Source: Candidatus Omnitrophota bacterium
GTDB taxonomy: Bacteria; Omnitrophota; Omnitrophia; Omnitrophales; Aquincolibacteriaceae
Length of the DNA: 64,000 bases
Direction: 5' to 3'
Assembly: GCA_016196565.1 (NCBI GenBank)
Contig: JACPXK010000034.1
Location: 51,288-115,287 of the forward strand
The position numbers were made by a program, and so were the translations under genes. The notes under the pieces are model-generated. The model did no database searches. It saw only the letters and a list, made by a program, of their open reading frames with translations, and had not been told where the DNA came from. Below, piece by piece: positions 36,521 to 44,735 of this stretch (positions are counted from its first letter, which is position 1; every line of letters begins with the position of its first letter).

Positions 36521-36565
36521 TTGCAACTGGTACCCCTTCCGCAGGTACAGGGTTCAGCTGTTTAG

Positions 36566-36594
36566 ATGACATTTCCCGAGCTTCCTTTTATAAT
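36566..36594 (+). promoter_or_regulatory. Promoter of the 36603 gene, leaderless
   Basis: ATGACA, 17 bp, TATAAT ending 8 bases before the ATG. The start point would fall within a few bases of the ATG, so there is no room for an SD. Confidence 0.65.
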
Positions 36595-36602
36595 ACCCGG
36601 CC

Positions 36603-37592
36603 ATGACTCCTTCAACCGCCCTCGCTAAAAAAGAAACCCAAACACTCGCGAACTATTCCGTTTTGCTCCGGCGTGTCCGTGAAACCATCGCTGCCGGCAA
36701 AGTCCGTGCCCAAAAGGCCGTCGAAGCCGAATTCGTACGAACCAAATGGGAAACTGGAAAACTTATTCACGAACATATCCTTCTTAATCAGGACCGCGCG
36801 AAATATGGGGAACAGGTGATCAAAAAACTTTCGAAAGATATTGGAACGAGTGATAGAGAACTCCGATATCTATTGGAATTTGCAAGGACTTACCCAATTT
36901 GGCAGACGTCTGCCAAATTAAACTGGGGACAAATTCAAGCGCTTCTTGCAATCAATGACGGTGATCAACGGGAAATTCTTGCTACTCAAGCCCAAAAAGA
37001 AAACTGGTCTGTTAAGAAAGTTCGTGATGAAATCAGAAAACTCAAAGCCGCCAAAAAAATTACGGTTTCAAAAATGCCGTCCCCAAAACTTGCTGAAATC
37101 AAACCCGGCACACTTGGCGTTTACAACGTTCTAGAAATCGAAGGGAAGAAATTCCTCGATCTTGGGTTTTGCGTTTATCTTGAAATCAAAGGCAAAGGCC
37201 CTAAAATTACCAACCCTCCCATGTCGGCGCTTTATACTTATGAAGCAGAAGTCTTGGAGGTTTATGACGGTGATACCTTTCACGCCCTGATTCATCTTGG
37301 GTTTGGAATGTATTTCAAAGAACGTTTGAGGCTTCGCCGTCTCAACGCTCCCGAAATTGAAACTGCTGAAGGTGTTCAAGCCAAAAAAGTTTTGCAAAAA
37401 GCATTGAAGATCACAGCCCCGGAGGGGATTTCAAAATCCCCCCGGGCAGTAATTAGCACATCGGTGCTAATTAAGACCTCCAAAACTGACGACCAATACG
37501 GCCGCTACCGCGTCGACATCTGGGTGAACGGCCAAAACATCGACCAACAACTCCTCAATTCCGGTTTGTTTGAGTTGAGGGGGGATGTGTGA
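36603..37592 (+). CDS. DUF1016-N / thermonuclease (SNase-like) fusion
   Basis: 329 residues. Residues about 17-165 match the DUF1016 (YhcG) N-terminal domain: LLRRVRETIAAGKVRAQKAV, TKWETGKLIHEHI, YGEQVIKKLSKDIG, LLEFARTYP, LNWGQIQALL. The usual PD-(D/E)XK half of YhcG is absent; instead residues about 215-325 are a Ca-dependent thermonuclease fold: VYDGDTFHALI, RLRLRRLNAPEI (catalytic Arg region), and DDQYGRYRVDIWVNGQNID with the second Arg. No signal peptide, so a cytoplasmic nuclease. In the SNase domain, two palindromes at 37418-37473 add about 19 residues in a loop without breaking the frame. Function unknown; DUF1016 proteins are tied to DNA-handling and defence loci. Confidence 0.8.
   Translation: MTPSTALAKKETQTLANYSVLLRRVRETIAAGKVRAQKAVEAEFVRTKWETGKLIHEHILLNQDRAKYGEQVIKKLSKDIGTSDRELRYLLEFARTYPIWQTSAKLNWGQIQALLAINDGDQREILATQAQKENWSVKKVRDEIRKLKAAKKITVSKMPSPKLAEIKPGTLGVYNVLEIEGKKFLDLGFCVYLEIKGKGPKITNPPMSALYTYEAEVLEVYDGDTFHALIHLGFGMYFKERLRLRRLNAPEIETAEGVQAKKVLQKALKITAPEGISKSPRAVISTSVLIKTSKTDDQYGRYRVDIWVNGQNIDQQLLNSGLFELRGDV
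37418..37473. repeat. Pair of palindromes inside the thermonuclease gene
   Basis: Hairpin 1 pairs GGGGATTT with AAATCCCC and continues with a further CCCGG/CCGGG pairing. Hairpin 2 is TAATTAGCAC-ATCG-GTGCTAATTA. The ACATCGGT centre is the same as in the 57-bp elements of the giant ORF, with a different stem. Confidence 0.8.
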
Positions 37593-37610
37593 CATTCTCC
37601 TTCCGGTTTG

Positions 37611-37619
37611 TGATATAAT
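37611..37619 (+). promoter_or_regulatory. Extended -10 promoter before prfB
   Basis: TGATATAAT (TGn plus perfect TATAAT) with only a weak -35 (GTGACA at 19 bp). The start point is near 37626 and prfB begins at 37657. Confidence 0.55.
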
Positions 37620-37656
37620 TCCCGGCTTATACAAAACAAAAAGGACAGGGATTGCG

Positions 37657-38767
37657 GTGAAAGAAGAAATTGATAGTCTGAATCATAAAATTCACGATCT
37701 CACGGAGAAGCTTCAAGAGATCAGGAGGTATCTTTGACCTCCCTACGCTTGAAAACGAAATAGAATCTCTCAATCAAAAAATGGCCCAAGCCGGTTTTTG
37801 GGACCGTCCTCAGGAATCCCAGGAAACCATCGAACGTCTTAAATCTCTCAAAAAAATCGTGGAGCCGTGGCAAAAGGCCATGAAAACCGCGTCCGATCTC
37901 GGCGAACTGTTGGGACTGTTGGATGAAAATCAGGCGGATTCCTTAAAGGAAATGCAGTCCGAGATGCGGCAGTTGGAACGCGATATCGAGACTTTGGAGT
38001 TTCAAAGACTTTTATCCGATCCTTTCGACAGTCATAACGCCATTGTCAGCATCAATGCCGGAGCGGGCGGAACGGAGTCTTGCGATTGGGCCGCCATGTT
38101 AATCCGTATGTATCACCGTTGGGCGGATCAACAGGGCTATAAAGTAGAGAGTGTTGATTTGATGCAGGGGGAAGAAGCCGGAATCAAAAGCGCAACCTTC
38201 ATCGTCCAAGGGGCTTACGCTTACGGCTACCTCAAGGCGGAATCCGGAGTGCATCGTCTGGTAAGAATTTCTCCTTTTGATGCGAATAAAAGACGGCATA
38301 CTTCTTTTGCCTCCGTGGATGTGATCGCGGAAGTGGACGATATTCCCGAAGTGGAAGTCAAAGACGCCGACATACGCATTGATGTTTACCGCGCGGGAGG
38401 AGCGGGCGGCCAGCATGTGAATAAAACTTCCAGTGCGGTACGTATTACTCACATTGCCACGGGCATTGTGGTGCAGTGCCAGAACGAGCGTTCGCAGTTT
38501 CAAAATAAACAGGTGGCCATGAAAATTTTGAAGGCCCGAATTTTCGAAAGATACCGCCAGGAAAATGAAGAAGCCCTTAAATCCAAATACGGGCCGAAAA
38601 AAGAAATTGCCTGGGGATCGCAAATCCGTTCTTATGTGTTTCATCCTTACAGCATGGTCAAGGACCACCGGACGAATGTGGAAACCTCCAATGTTCAGGG
38701 CGTGATGGACGGCGATTTGGATGAATTCATTCACGCCTATTTGAAAAAATATGTTGGCAGAAGCTAA
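37657..38767 (+). CDS. prfB: Peptide chain release factor 2 (programmed +1 frameshift)
   Basis: RF2 releases peptides at UGA and UAA. The gene starts at GTG 37657 after AGGACAGGG, reads 26 codons, and meets in-frame TGA at 37735. The site is the classical one: AGGAGG (37723-37728), TAT, CTT, TGA, C. Shifting +1 at CTT-T continues as DLPTLENEIESLNQKM, giving about 369 residues. The main frame shows the RF2 tripeptide SPF in RISPFDANKRRHTSF and the catalytic GGQ in RAGGAGGQHVNKTSS. Frameshifting is autoregulated: low RF2 slows termination at the TGA and favours the shift. A dispersed repeat follows the stop codon. Confidence 0.95.
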
Positions 38768-38769
38768 CA

Positions 38770-38828
38770 CCGTCATCCTGAGCGAAGCGAAGGATCTAGA
38801 TTCTTCGGCCTTCGGCCTCAGAATGACG
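38770..38828. repeat. Dispersed repeat, copy 4, between prfB and secA
   Basis: 59 bp, CGTCATCCTGAGCGAAGCGAAGG...CTCAGAATGACG, same orientation as copy 1 and the best-preserved palindrome of the set. Confidence 0.9.
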
Positions 38829-38842
38829 AATACGGAGTTTAA

Positions 38843-41425
38843 ATGATTCAATTTGCATTACAGAAAATATTCGGCACTCAAAATACGCGGACGCTGAATA
38901 AAATTTGGCCGATGGTCCATCAAGTCAATGCCTTTGAAGATGCCGTCTCCAAACTGACAGACGGCGAACTGCGGGCCAAAACAGAGGAGTTCAAAAAACG
39001 GCTGGCCGGCGGCGAAACCCTCGATCAAATTCTCCCGGAAGCCTTTGCGGTGGTCCGTGAAGCCTCCAAACGCACGGTCAAAATGCGCCATTTTGATGTT
39101 CAAATCCTGGGCGGCATTGTGCTTCATCAAGGCAAGATTTCCGAAATGTCGACGGGAGAAGGTAAGACTTTGGTGGCGACCCTTCCTATATATCTGAATG
39201 CCCTGGAGGGCAAAGGGGTTCATCTTGTGACCGTCAATGACTACTTGGCCCGCCGCGACCGGAATTGGATGGGGCCGATTTATGAATTCCTCGGCCTAAC
39301 CGTGGGCGTGATTCAGCATGACATGCCTCATGATGCCCGGCAAGCGGCTTATCTAGCGGACATTACTTACGGGACTAATAATGAATACGGATTCGATTAT
39401 TTGCGTGACAACATGGTGAATGCTCTCGGCCATCGTGTGCAGCGGCCGCTTCATTACTGTATTGTGGACGAAGTCGATTCTATTTTGATTGATGAAGCCC
39501 GTACCCCGCTTATTATTTCCGGACCGGCCGAAGAATCCACGGACAAATATTACAAAATCGACCGCATCATTCCGCGCTTGAAGCCCGAAGCCGATTATAA
39601 AATCGATGAAAAGGCCCACACCGTATCTTTGACCGAAGACGGGGTCAAACACTGCGAAGAACTTCTCGGCATTGACAATCTTTATGAGAACACGCAAATC
39701 GATTTAATCCATCATATTAATCAGGCCCTGCGTGCGCACGCCCTTTTCAAAAAAGATGAAGAGTATGTGGTCAAAGAAGGCAAGGTCATCATTGTCGATG
39801 AATTTACCGGCCGGTTGATGCCGGGGCGCCGGTTTTCAGACGGACTTCATCAGGCCCTTGAAGCCAAAGAAAATGTAAAAATTGAGCGTGAAAATCAAAC
39901 TTTGGCCACCATCACCTTTCAAAATTATTTCCGCATGTATAAAAAACTCGGCGGCATGACGGGCACGGCAGCGACCGAGGCGGTGGAGTTCGAAAAAATT
40001 TACAAATTGGATGTGGTGGTTGTTCCCACCAATCGTACATGCGTTCGTGAAGATCATGCTGACTGCATTTACCGTACCGAGCGCGAAAAATTCAATGCAG
40101 TCGTTGAAGACATTCTGGAAGAACATAAAAAAGGCCGTCCGGTACTTGTGGGAACCGTCTCGATTGAGAAGTCCGAACGAGTCAGCCAAATGCTGGCGCG
40201 CAAAAATCTGCCTCATACGGTTCTCAATGCGAAATACCATGAAAAGGAAGCCGAGATTATTGCCCAGGCAGGACAAGAAGGGGCCATTACGATTGCTACC
40301 AACATGGCCGGCCGGGGAACGGACATTGTGCTTGGAAATAGTGTTGCCAATAAAGGCGGTTTGGCCGTGATCGGGACCGAGCGGCATGAAGCGCGGCGCA
40401 TTGACAATCAGCTTCGTGGACGTTCCGGCCGTCAGGGAGATCCCGGTTCTAGCAAATTTTTCATCGCGCTGGAAGACGATTTGATGCGTATCTTTGGTTC
40501 CGACCGTATCTCCGGCATCATGCAAAAGCTCGGCATGCAGGAAGGGGAAGTGATTCAGCATCCTCTGGTTTCAAAATCCATTGAAACTGCCCAAAAACGC
40601 GTGGAAGGCCGCAACTTTGAAATCCGCAAACACTTGCTCGAATACGACGACGTCATGAACCGCCAGCGCGAAATTATTTACGGCGAGCGCGACCGTTTTC
40701 TCCGCGCGGAAAATGTGCGCGAACATATTTTCGAAATGATTGAAGATGGGGTGGAAGGATTACTCGGAACTTACATGCATCCGGATGTTAAGGAAGAAGA
40801 TAAAGACCCTGCGGCATTGGCCCAAGCCCTTGCGCTAAAATTCGGCACGGATTTTATCGGAATCGTCAAAGAGAACGCGGATCATCTCGATTTTCTTCGC
40901 GAAGATATTTTGAAAAAAATCCGGGAACGTTTTGAAATCCGGGAACGGGAATTCGGGCCGGAACGCATGCGTTTTCTCGAAAGTTATATTCTCCTTCAGG
41001 TCATCGATTCCAAATGGAAGGATCATTTGCATAGTTTGGATGATTTGAAAGAAGGGATTGGACTGCGCGCTTACGGCCAAAGGGATCCTTTGATCGAATA
41101 CAAAAAAGAGGCCTTTGATCTTTTCGGCGGCATGATTGATAGTATTAAAGAAGAAGGCGTGGAACTTTTATTCCGCGTTCAGACGGTGAAGGAAGAAATG
41201 GCCCAAGCGACTCTTGAAGTTTCAAAAGCACAGTTCCTTCATCCTGAGGCCCAGAAAATCACCGATGCTATTGGTCCCCGGGAATCCTCACTGCTTCATG
41301 AAGAAAGTCCGGCACAAACGCCCGAGCCGGCTCGCCGCGACCATGATAAAGTCGGCCGCAATGATCCTTGCCCTTGCGGCAGCGGTAAAAAGTATAAAAA
41401 ATGCCATGGTATCAATGAGCCGTGA
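38843..41425 (+). CDS. secA: Preprotein translocase ATPase SecA
   Basis: 860 residues. SecA drives secretion of unfolded proteins through SecYEG. Motifs: Walker [15 protein letters not shown] (about residue 98), [20 protein letters not shown] (Walker B and following), [17 protein letters not shown], motif [17 protein letters not shown]. It ends with a SecB/lipid-binding zinc motif [14 protein letters not shown] (CxCx8CH). SD GGAG lies 6 bases before the ATG. The stop overlaps the GTG of lnt. Confidence 0.96.
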   Translation: MIQFALQKIFGTQNTRTLNKIWPMVHQVNAFEDAVSKLTDGELRAKTEEFKKRLAGGETLDQILPEAFAVVREASKRTVKMRHFDVQILGGIVLHQGKISEMSTGEGKTLVATLPIYLNALEGKGVHLVTVNDYLARRDRNWMGPIYEFLGLTVGVIQHDMPHDARQAAYLADITYGTNNEYGFDYLRDNMVNALGHRVQRPLHYCIVDEVDSILIDEARTPLIISGPAEESTDKYYKIDRIIPRLKPEADYKIDEKAHTVSLTEDGVKHCEELLGIDNLYENTQIDLIHHINQALRAHALFKKDEEYVVKEGKVIIVDEFTGRLMPGRRFSDGLHQALEAKENVKIERENQTLATITFQNYFRMYKKLGGMTGTAATEAVEFEKIYKLDVVVVPTNRTCVREDHADCIYRTEREKFNAVVEDILEEHKKGRPVLVGTVSIEKSERVSQMLARKNLPHTVLNAKYHEKEAEIIAQAGQEGAITIATNMAGRGTDIVLGNSVANKGGLAVIGTERHEARRIDNQLRGRSGRQGDPGSSKFFIALEDDLMRIFGSDRISGIMQKLGMQEGEVIQHPLVSKSIETAQKRVEGRNFEIRKHLLEYDDVMNRQREIIYGERDRFLRAENVREHIFEMIEDGVEGLLGTYMHPDVKEEDKDPAALAQALALKFGTDFIGIVKENADHLDFLREDILKKIRERFEIREREFGPERMRFLESYILLQVIDSKWKDHLHSLDDLKEGIGLRAYGQRDPLIEYKKEAFDLFGGMIDSIKEEGVELLFRVQTVKEEMAQATLEVSKAQFLHPEAQKITDAIGPRESSLLHEESPAQTPEPARRDHDKVGRNDPCPCGSGKKYKKCHGINEP

Positions 41426-42981
41426 AAAGGCAGCAGATTTTTTCCGCGGCTCTTTCCGGTATTCTTCTCGCCCTTAGCTTCCCTAAATTTTCTTTTGGAT
41501 TTTTGGCCTGGATTGCCCTCGTCCCGCTTCTTCGTTCACTCAAAACCGCCTCCAATGCCAAACAGGGGATCATCCTCGGTTTAATAACCGGGCTTATTTA
41601 TTTTGGACTTTCTTTGCACTGGTTGATCTATGTTTCGACTTTCGGCTGGGTGTTCGTGGCCTTTTTAGAAACCTCGTTTCTCCTTATTTTTTGCTGGGCC
41701 GCATTTCGATTTTTGCGCCTTGAAAATTATTTGATTCAAGCTCTCGGCATTGCCCTCGCTTGGATGAGCGTCGAGATTTTCCGTTCCGAAATGCCGGTTT
41801 TTGGTTTTGGCTGGAATCTTATCGCTTATTCTCAATCCGATTATCTTTGGATGATTCAAGCCGCCAATACGGTGGGGGCTTACGGCCTCGGCTTTGTCAT
41901 TGCATTCGTGAATGTCTGCCTGATGCAAATAGCAGCAGAAGGTACCAGGTACCTTTCGAAGAAAAGCCAAAAGGTACCTGGTACCATTTGGTTTTCACTT
42001 CGTTCGCTCGTAATGACAGGAATTGTTTTATTCTTACTCCTCGCACACGGCATTTATCATTTTCATCGTCACCCGCCGCCGGGTGGGGTGGCTCGGATTT
42101 CACTCATTCAGGGAAATATTCCGCAAAGTGTCAAATGGGCTCCCATGGCCAAAGAGCAAATCCTCAAAATTTATTCTAAATTGACCGAACTGGCTTCTTT
42201 CGAAGAACCGGATTTGATTATTTGGCCCGAGGCCGCGTTTCCGGGCTATTTCAATCATGATCTTGTCTCCGAAGAAATTTTAAATCTTGCCCAAAAAGCG
42301 GATGCCCCTTTGCTGATCGGGGCCTTGGCCCTCGAAGATGAAGACAGCGCTTACAACAGCGCTTATTTGATTAATCGTGAAGGAAAAATCGCGGACCGCT
42401 ACGACAAACTTTTTCTCGTTCCTTTCGGCGAATACGTGCCGCTCAAACCAATTTTGGGCTGGCTGGACCCCATTGCCGAAACTTTGGGCATCAGTGATTT
42501 CCGGGCGGGAAAATCGCCCCTGATTTTCAAATTGCAAAATGGGGAACTCCCGTTTTCGGTTTTGATTTGTTTTGAAGATATTTTTCCCAATCTTGCGCGC
42601 CGTCTGGCCGATGACGGAGCGCAATTCTTAAGTGTGATCACCAATGATGCCTGGTTTGGACCGACCGGCGCCCCTTATCAGCATTTGCAGGCCTCCGTTT
42701 TCCGGGCCGTGGAAGAGGGAATGCCGGTGGTGAGGGCGGCCAATACCGGGGTGTCGGCTTTCATTTCTTCAAAAGGAGAGGTGATGGATCGTGTGCGGGA
42801 TCGTTCCGGAAAAGATATTTTTGCGACCGGCCACAAAACCCTTGGAATTCAAGTTTCCTCTCAGCCTACCCTTTACCGGCGCGGGGGATGGTTAATTCCT
42901 TATGCCGGCATTCTCGCCTTTGTTATAATGCTGATGATTTTTCCGCCATCAAAAAAGCAAAAGGTAACTGGTACCTTCTGA
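41422..42981 (+). CDS. lnt: Apolipoprotein N-acyltransferase
   Basis: 519 residues. Lnt adds the third acyl chain to lipoproteins at the inner membrane, so this organism makes triacylated lipoproteins and has an outer membrane. Six N-terminal membrane helices (about 5-200) precede a nitrilase-fold domain with the catalytic triad visible: E in [13 protein letters not shown] in [17 protein letters not shown] in [10 protein letters not shown]. The GTG start overlaps the secA stop (GTGA). In the loop before the last helix, residues about 174-200 are encoded by an inverted repeat (41941-41985) and a fragment of the dispersed repeat (LRSLVMTG), without loss of frame. Confidence 0.93.
   Translation: MKRQQIFSAALSGILLALSFPKFSFGFLAWIALVPLLRSLKTASNAKQGIILGLITGLIYFGLSLHWLIYVSTFGWVFVAFLETSFLLIFCWAAFRFLRLENYLIQALGIALAWMSVEIFRSEMPVFGFGWNLIAYSQSDYLWMIQAANTVGAYGLGFVIAFVNVCLMQIAAEGTRYLSKKSQKVPGTIWFSLRSLVMTGIVLFLLLAHGIYHFHRHPPPGGVARISLIQGNIPQSVKWAPMAKEQILKIYSKLTELASFEEPDLIIWPEAAFPGYFNHDLVSEEILNLAQKADAPLLIGALALEDEDSAYNSAYLINREGKIADRYDKLFLVPFGEYVPLKPILGWLDPIAETLGISDFRAGKSPLIFKLQNGELPFSVLICFEDIFPNLARRLADDGAQFLSVITNDAWFGPTGAPYQHLQASVFRAVEEGMPVVRAANTGVSAFISSKGEVMDRVRDRSGKDIFATGHKTLGIQVSSQPTLYRRGGWLIPYAGILAFVIMLMIFPPSKKQKVTGTF
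41941..41985. repeat. Perfect inverted repeat inside lnt
   Basis: 16-bp arms GGTACCAGGTACCTTT and AAAGGTACCTGGTACC around a 13-bp loop. Related fragments with GGTACC/AAGGTA occur at about 42959-42978 (lnt 3' end), 36529-36535 and 54112-54124. The repeat is followed by ATTTGGTTTTCACTTCGTTCGCTCGTA-like dispersed-repeat sequence to about 42020. Confidence 0.9.
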
Positions 42982-42989
42982 TAATCTCC

Positions 42990-44123
42990 ATGACTCAGAC
43001 ACCGGAAAAAATCAAAGGCTATGCCACGCAGGAAGGCACCGGCTCATATAAAGAACGTTTTTCGGGACAATTTGCCGAAGGGCATTTCCGTCAAAGAGAA
43101 GGTCTGTGGTTTTCTTCTCTGGGAATCGGCAGCTATTTAGGAGGAGCCGATGAGGCCACCGATCATGCTTACGAAGAGGCTTTAAAGGAAGCCATTGGCT
43201 CGGGAATCAATGTGGCTGATTCCGCAATCAATTACCGGCATCAGCGCAGTGAACGCAACTTTGGCCGGGCGCTTCGTCAGCTGATTCAAGAAAATAAAAT
43301 CAAACGCGAAGAAATTATTTTATGCACCAAAGGAGGCTTCATCCCTTTTGATGAAGATGAACCCAAAAATCTTTCCGCCTATTTGAAATCCACTTATGTC
43401 GATACGGGACTCCTTCATGCCGGGGATGTGGCTCAAAGCTGTCATGCCATAACCCCGGTTTATTTGGAAGATCAACTTCAGCGCAGCCTTGATAATCTGG
43501 GAGTCGAAACCATCGATATTTATTATTTGCATAATCCGGAAACCCAGCTGGCGGATTTTGACCGCAAAATATTTTCAGAGCGGCTTCGCCTGGCTTTCGA
43601 ATGGCTGGAAGAAAAAGTCCGGGAGGGGAAAATCAAAAGGTACGGAACCGCAACATGGCAGGGATACCGGGTTCCGTCGGAACAAAAAGAATATCTGGGG
43701 CTCGAAGAAATTTCACTTTTGGCGCGTGAAGCGGGCGGTCCGGGCCATCATTTTAAAGTGGTTCAGCTTCCTTTTAATCTCGCTATGCCGGAAGCCTGGA
43801 TTTTCCCGAATCAGTCGTACGGCGCTAATCAAGTTTCTTTGCTTAACGTTGCCGAACGCTACGGCATTACGGTTATTGCCAGTGCTTCTTTGCTTCAAGC
43901 GCGGCTGGCAGGAAAATTACCGGAATTTTTCACCCGGCATTTTCCGGGTTTTAAACATTCCTCGCAATGTGCCCTTCAATTTGTCCGCTCGGTTCCGGGT
44001 GTTACCACTGCTTTGGTGGGGATGAAAAACAAAGCCCATATCAAAGAAAATCTCGACACAGTGAAATTCCCGCCGCTCAGTGAAGAAGAATTGGTGATGA
44101 TTTTTCAGAAGGCTGAAGAATGA
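42990..44123 (+). CDS. Aldo/keto reductase family oxidoreductase
   Basis: 377 residues from ATG 42990; the frame is open upstream into lnt but that part is not family-like. The (beta/alpha)8 NADPH-dependent reductase fold is recognisable, with the catalytic tetrad: D and Y in VADSAINYRHQRSERNFGRAL, K in ILCTKGGFIPF, H in DIYYLHNPE. Late cofactor-binding region: QFVRSVPGVTTALVGMKNKAHIKENL. The protein is longer than a typical 320-residue member owing to an insertion at residues about 120-150 (YLKSTYVDTGLLHAGDVAQSCHAI). Substrate unknown. There is no evident SD; it lies 9 bases after lnt and is probably co-transcribed. Confidence 0.85.
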   Translation: MTQTPEKIKGYATQEGTGSYKERFSGQFAEGHFRQREGLWFSSLGIGSYLGGADEATDHAYEEALKEAIGSGINVADSAINYRHQRSERNFGRALRQLIQENKIKREEIILCTKGGFIPFDEDEPKNLSAYLKSTYVDTGLLHAGDVAQSCHAITPVYLEDQLQRSLDNLGVETIDIYYLHNPETQLADFDRKIFSERLRLAFEWLEEKVREGKIKRYGTATWQGYRVPSEQKEYLGLEEISLLAREAGGPGHHFKVVQLPFNLAMPEAWIFPNQSYGANQVSLLNVAERYGITVIASASLLQARLAGKLPEFFTRHFPGFKHSSQCALQFVRSVPGVTTALVGMKNKAHIKENLDTVKFPPLSEEELVMIFQKAEE

Positions 44124-44127
44124 TCTG

Positions 44128-44340
44128 TCAAGCCGCCCACTTAAGTTTTCTATTGGATTGGGCGCATTCCCGAAGATAAAGATTAATCAGCTTTTGATAG
44201 GGGATATCCATTTCCAAGGCCATCGATTTGAAATAATCGATAATGTCCTGGCCTAAACGGATTGTGACCTGCTTTTTTAACCGCTGGGCAAAAGAGTTTT
44301 TCCGCCCTTTTAATTTTGTGAAGCTATATTCTTTTCTCAT
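44128..44340 (-). CDS. brnA: BrnA-type antitoxin (ribbon-helix-helix)
   Basis: 70 residues. The C-terminal half, KKQVTIRLGQDIIDYFKSMALEMDIPYQKLINLYLRECA, has the strand-helix-helix pattern of CopG-like antitoxins (quoted here in parts: VTIRLGQDIIDYFKSMA, IPYQKLINLYLREC). BrnA binds and blocks the BrnT ribonuclease and represses the operon. Its ATG overlaps the ancestral stop of brnT (TAATG), the normal coupled order. Because the toxin is broken, this is an orphan antitoxin. Confidence 0.8.
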   Translation of the reverse strand: MRKEYSFTKLKGRKNSFAQRLKKQVTIRLGQDIIDYFKSMALEMDIPYQKLINLYLRECAQSNRKLKWAA

Positions 44341-44565
44341 TATTTTCTCCTCTTTTCATAGTAATCGCGCTCTTTTTGCGTTGCTTTCCTGGCCGAGATA
44401 ATCCGAACGACAGAATCGGTCTTCGCCCTCCGAATGATCAGGGTCAAAAAACTCGACCGCATGCTCATCGAAGAAAACCGTCTGTGCTTCCTCAAAAGAA
44501 ATACGATGTTTCTTCTGATTCAGCTTGTTCTTTCTCTCGTCCCATTCGAAGCGTATGTCGTCCAT
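44340..44565 (-). pseudogene. brnT: BrnT-type toxin remnant
   Basis: The N-terminal part is normal BrnT: IRFEWDERKNKLNQKKHRISF, then EEAQTVFFDEHAVEFFDPDHSE and GEDRF. The family C-terminus, VVRIISARKATQKERDYYEKRRK, is present just downstream but in another frame, ending at the TAA at 44340-44342. Between them the usual block of about 20 residues (the LGLS...LLVVV strand pair) is missing. An internal deletion has therefore removed part of the fold and shifted the frame; translation from the ATG stops early after 69 codons. The remnant is unlikely to be toxic. Confidence 0.8.
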
Positions 44566-44582
44566 ATTTACAATGTAAATAT
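44564..44582. promoter_or_regulatory. Palindromic operator at brnT start
   Basis: ATATTTACA-N-TGTAAATAT, a perfect 9-bp inverted repeat overlapping both the -10 and the start codon of brnT. This is the expected place and kind of site for autorepression by a dimeric RHH antitoxin. Confidence 0.6.
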
Positions 44583-44606
44583 AACAGGATCTTCAGCCCG
44601 TTTCAA
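44578..44606 (-). promoter_or_regulatory. brnT-brnA promoter
   Basis: Minus strand TTGAAA, 17 bp, TATATT, ending 12 bases before the ATG; near-leaderless transcript. Confidence 0.6.
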
Positions 44607-44735
44607 GAAGAGAAACCGCTCCTTTGAAAAGAAGGTGGTTTAACGTATAATCCTCAACATTAAAAGTTGCATAAGCAGTTAACGTCGCTTTCTTTGGGCA
44701 CGTCTGTTTTCTGGGTTTGTATTAGGAGGAGATAA

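Noticed and set aside
33791..35080. CRISPR-like or DNA tandem repeat
   Set aside because: The periodicity is in the protein only; units differ widely in DNA sequence and length, and there are no spacers.
37735..37737. Nonsense mutation in prfB
   Set aside because: The in-frame TGA sits in the complete AGGAGG-TAT-CTT-TGA-C frameshift context and is the normal regulatory site.
38099..38851. Minus-strand open frame of 250 codons over prfB
   Set aside because: Antisense shadow of RF2. Its start lies in the dispersed repeat, and the plus strand has the GGQ and SPF motifs.
39836..40561. Minus-strand open frame of 241 codons over secA
   Set aside because: Shadow of a highly conserved gene; no SD, no domain.
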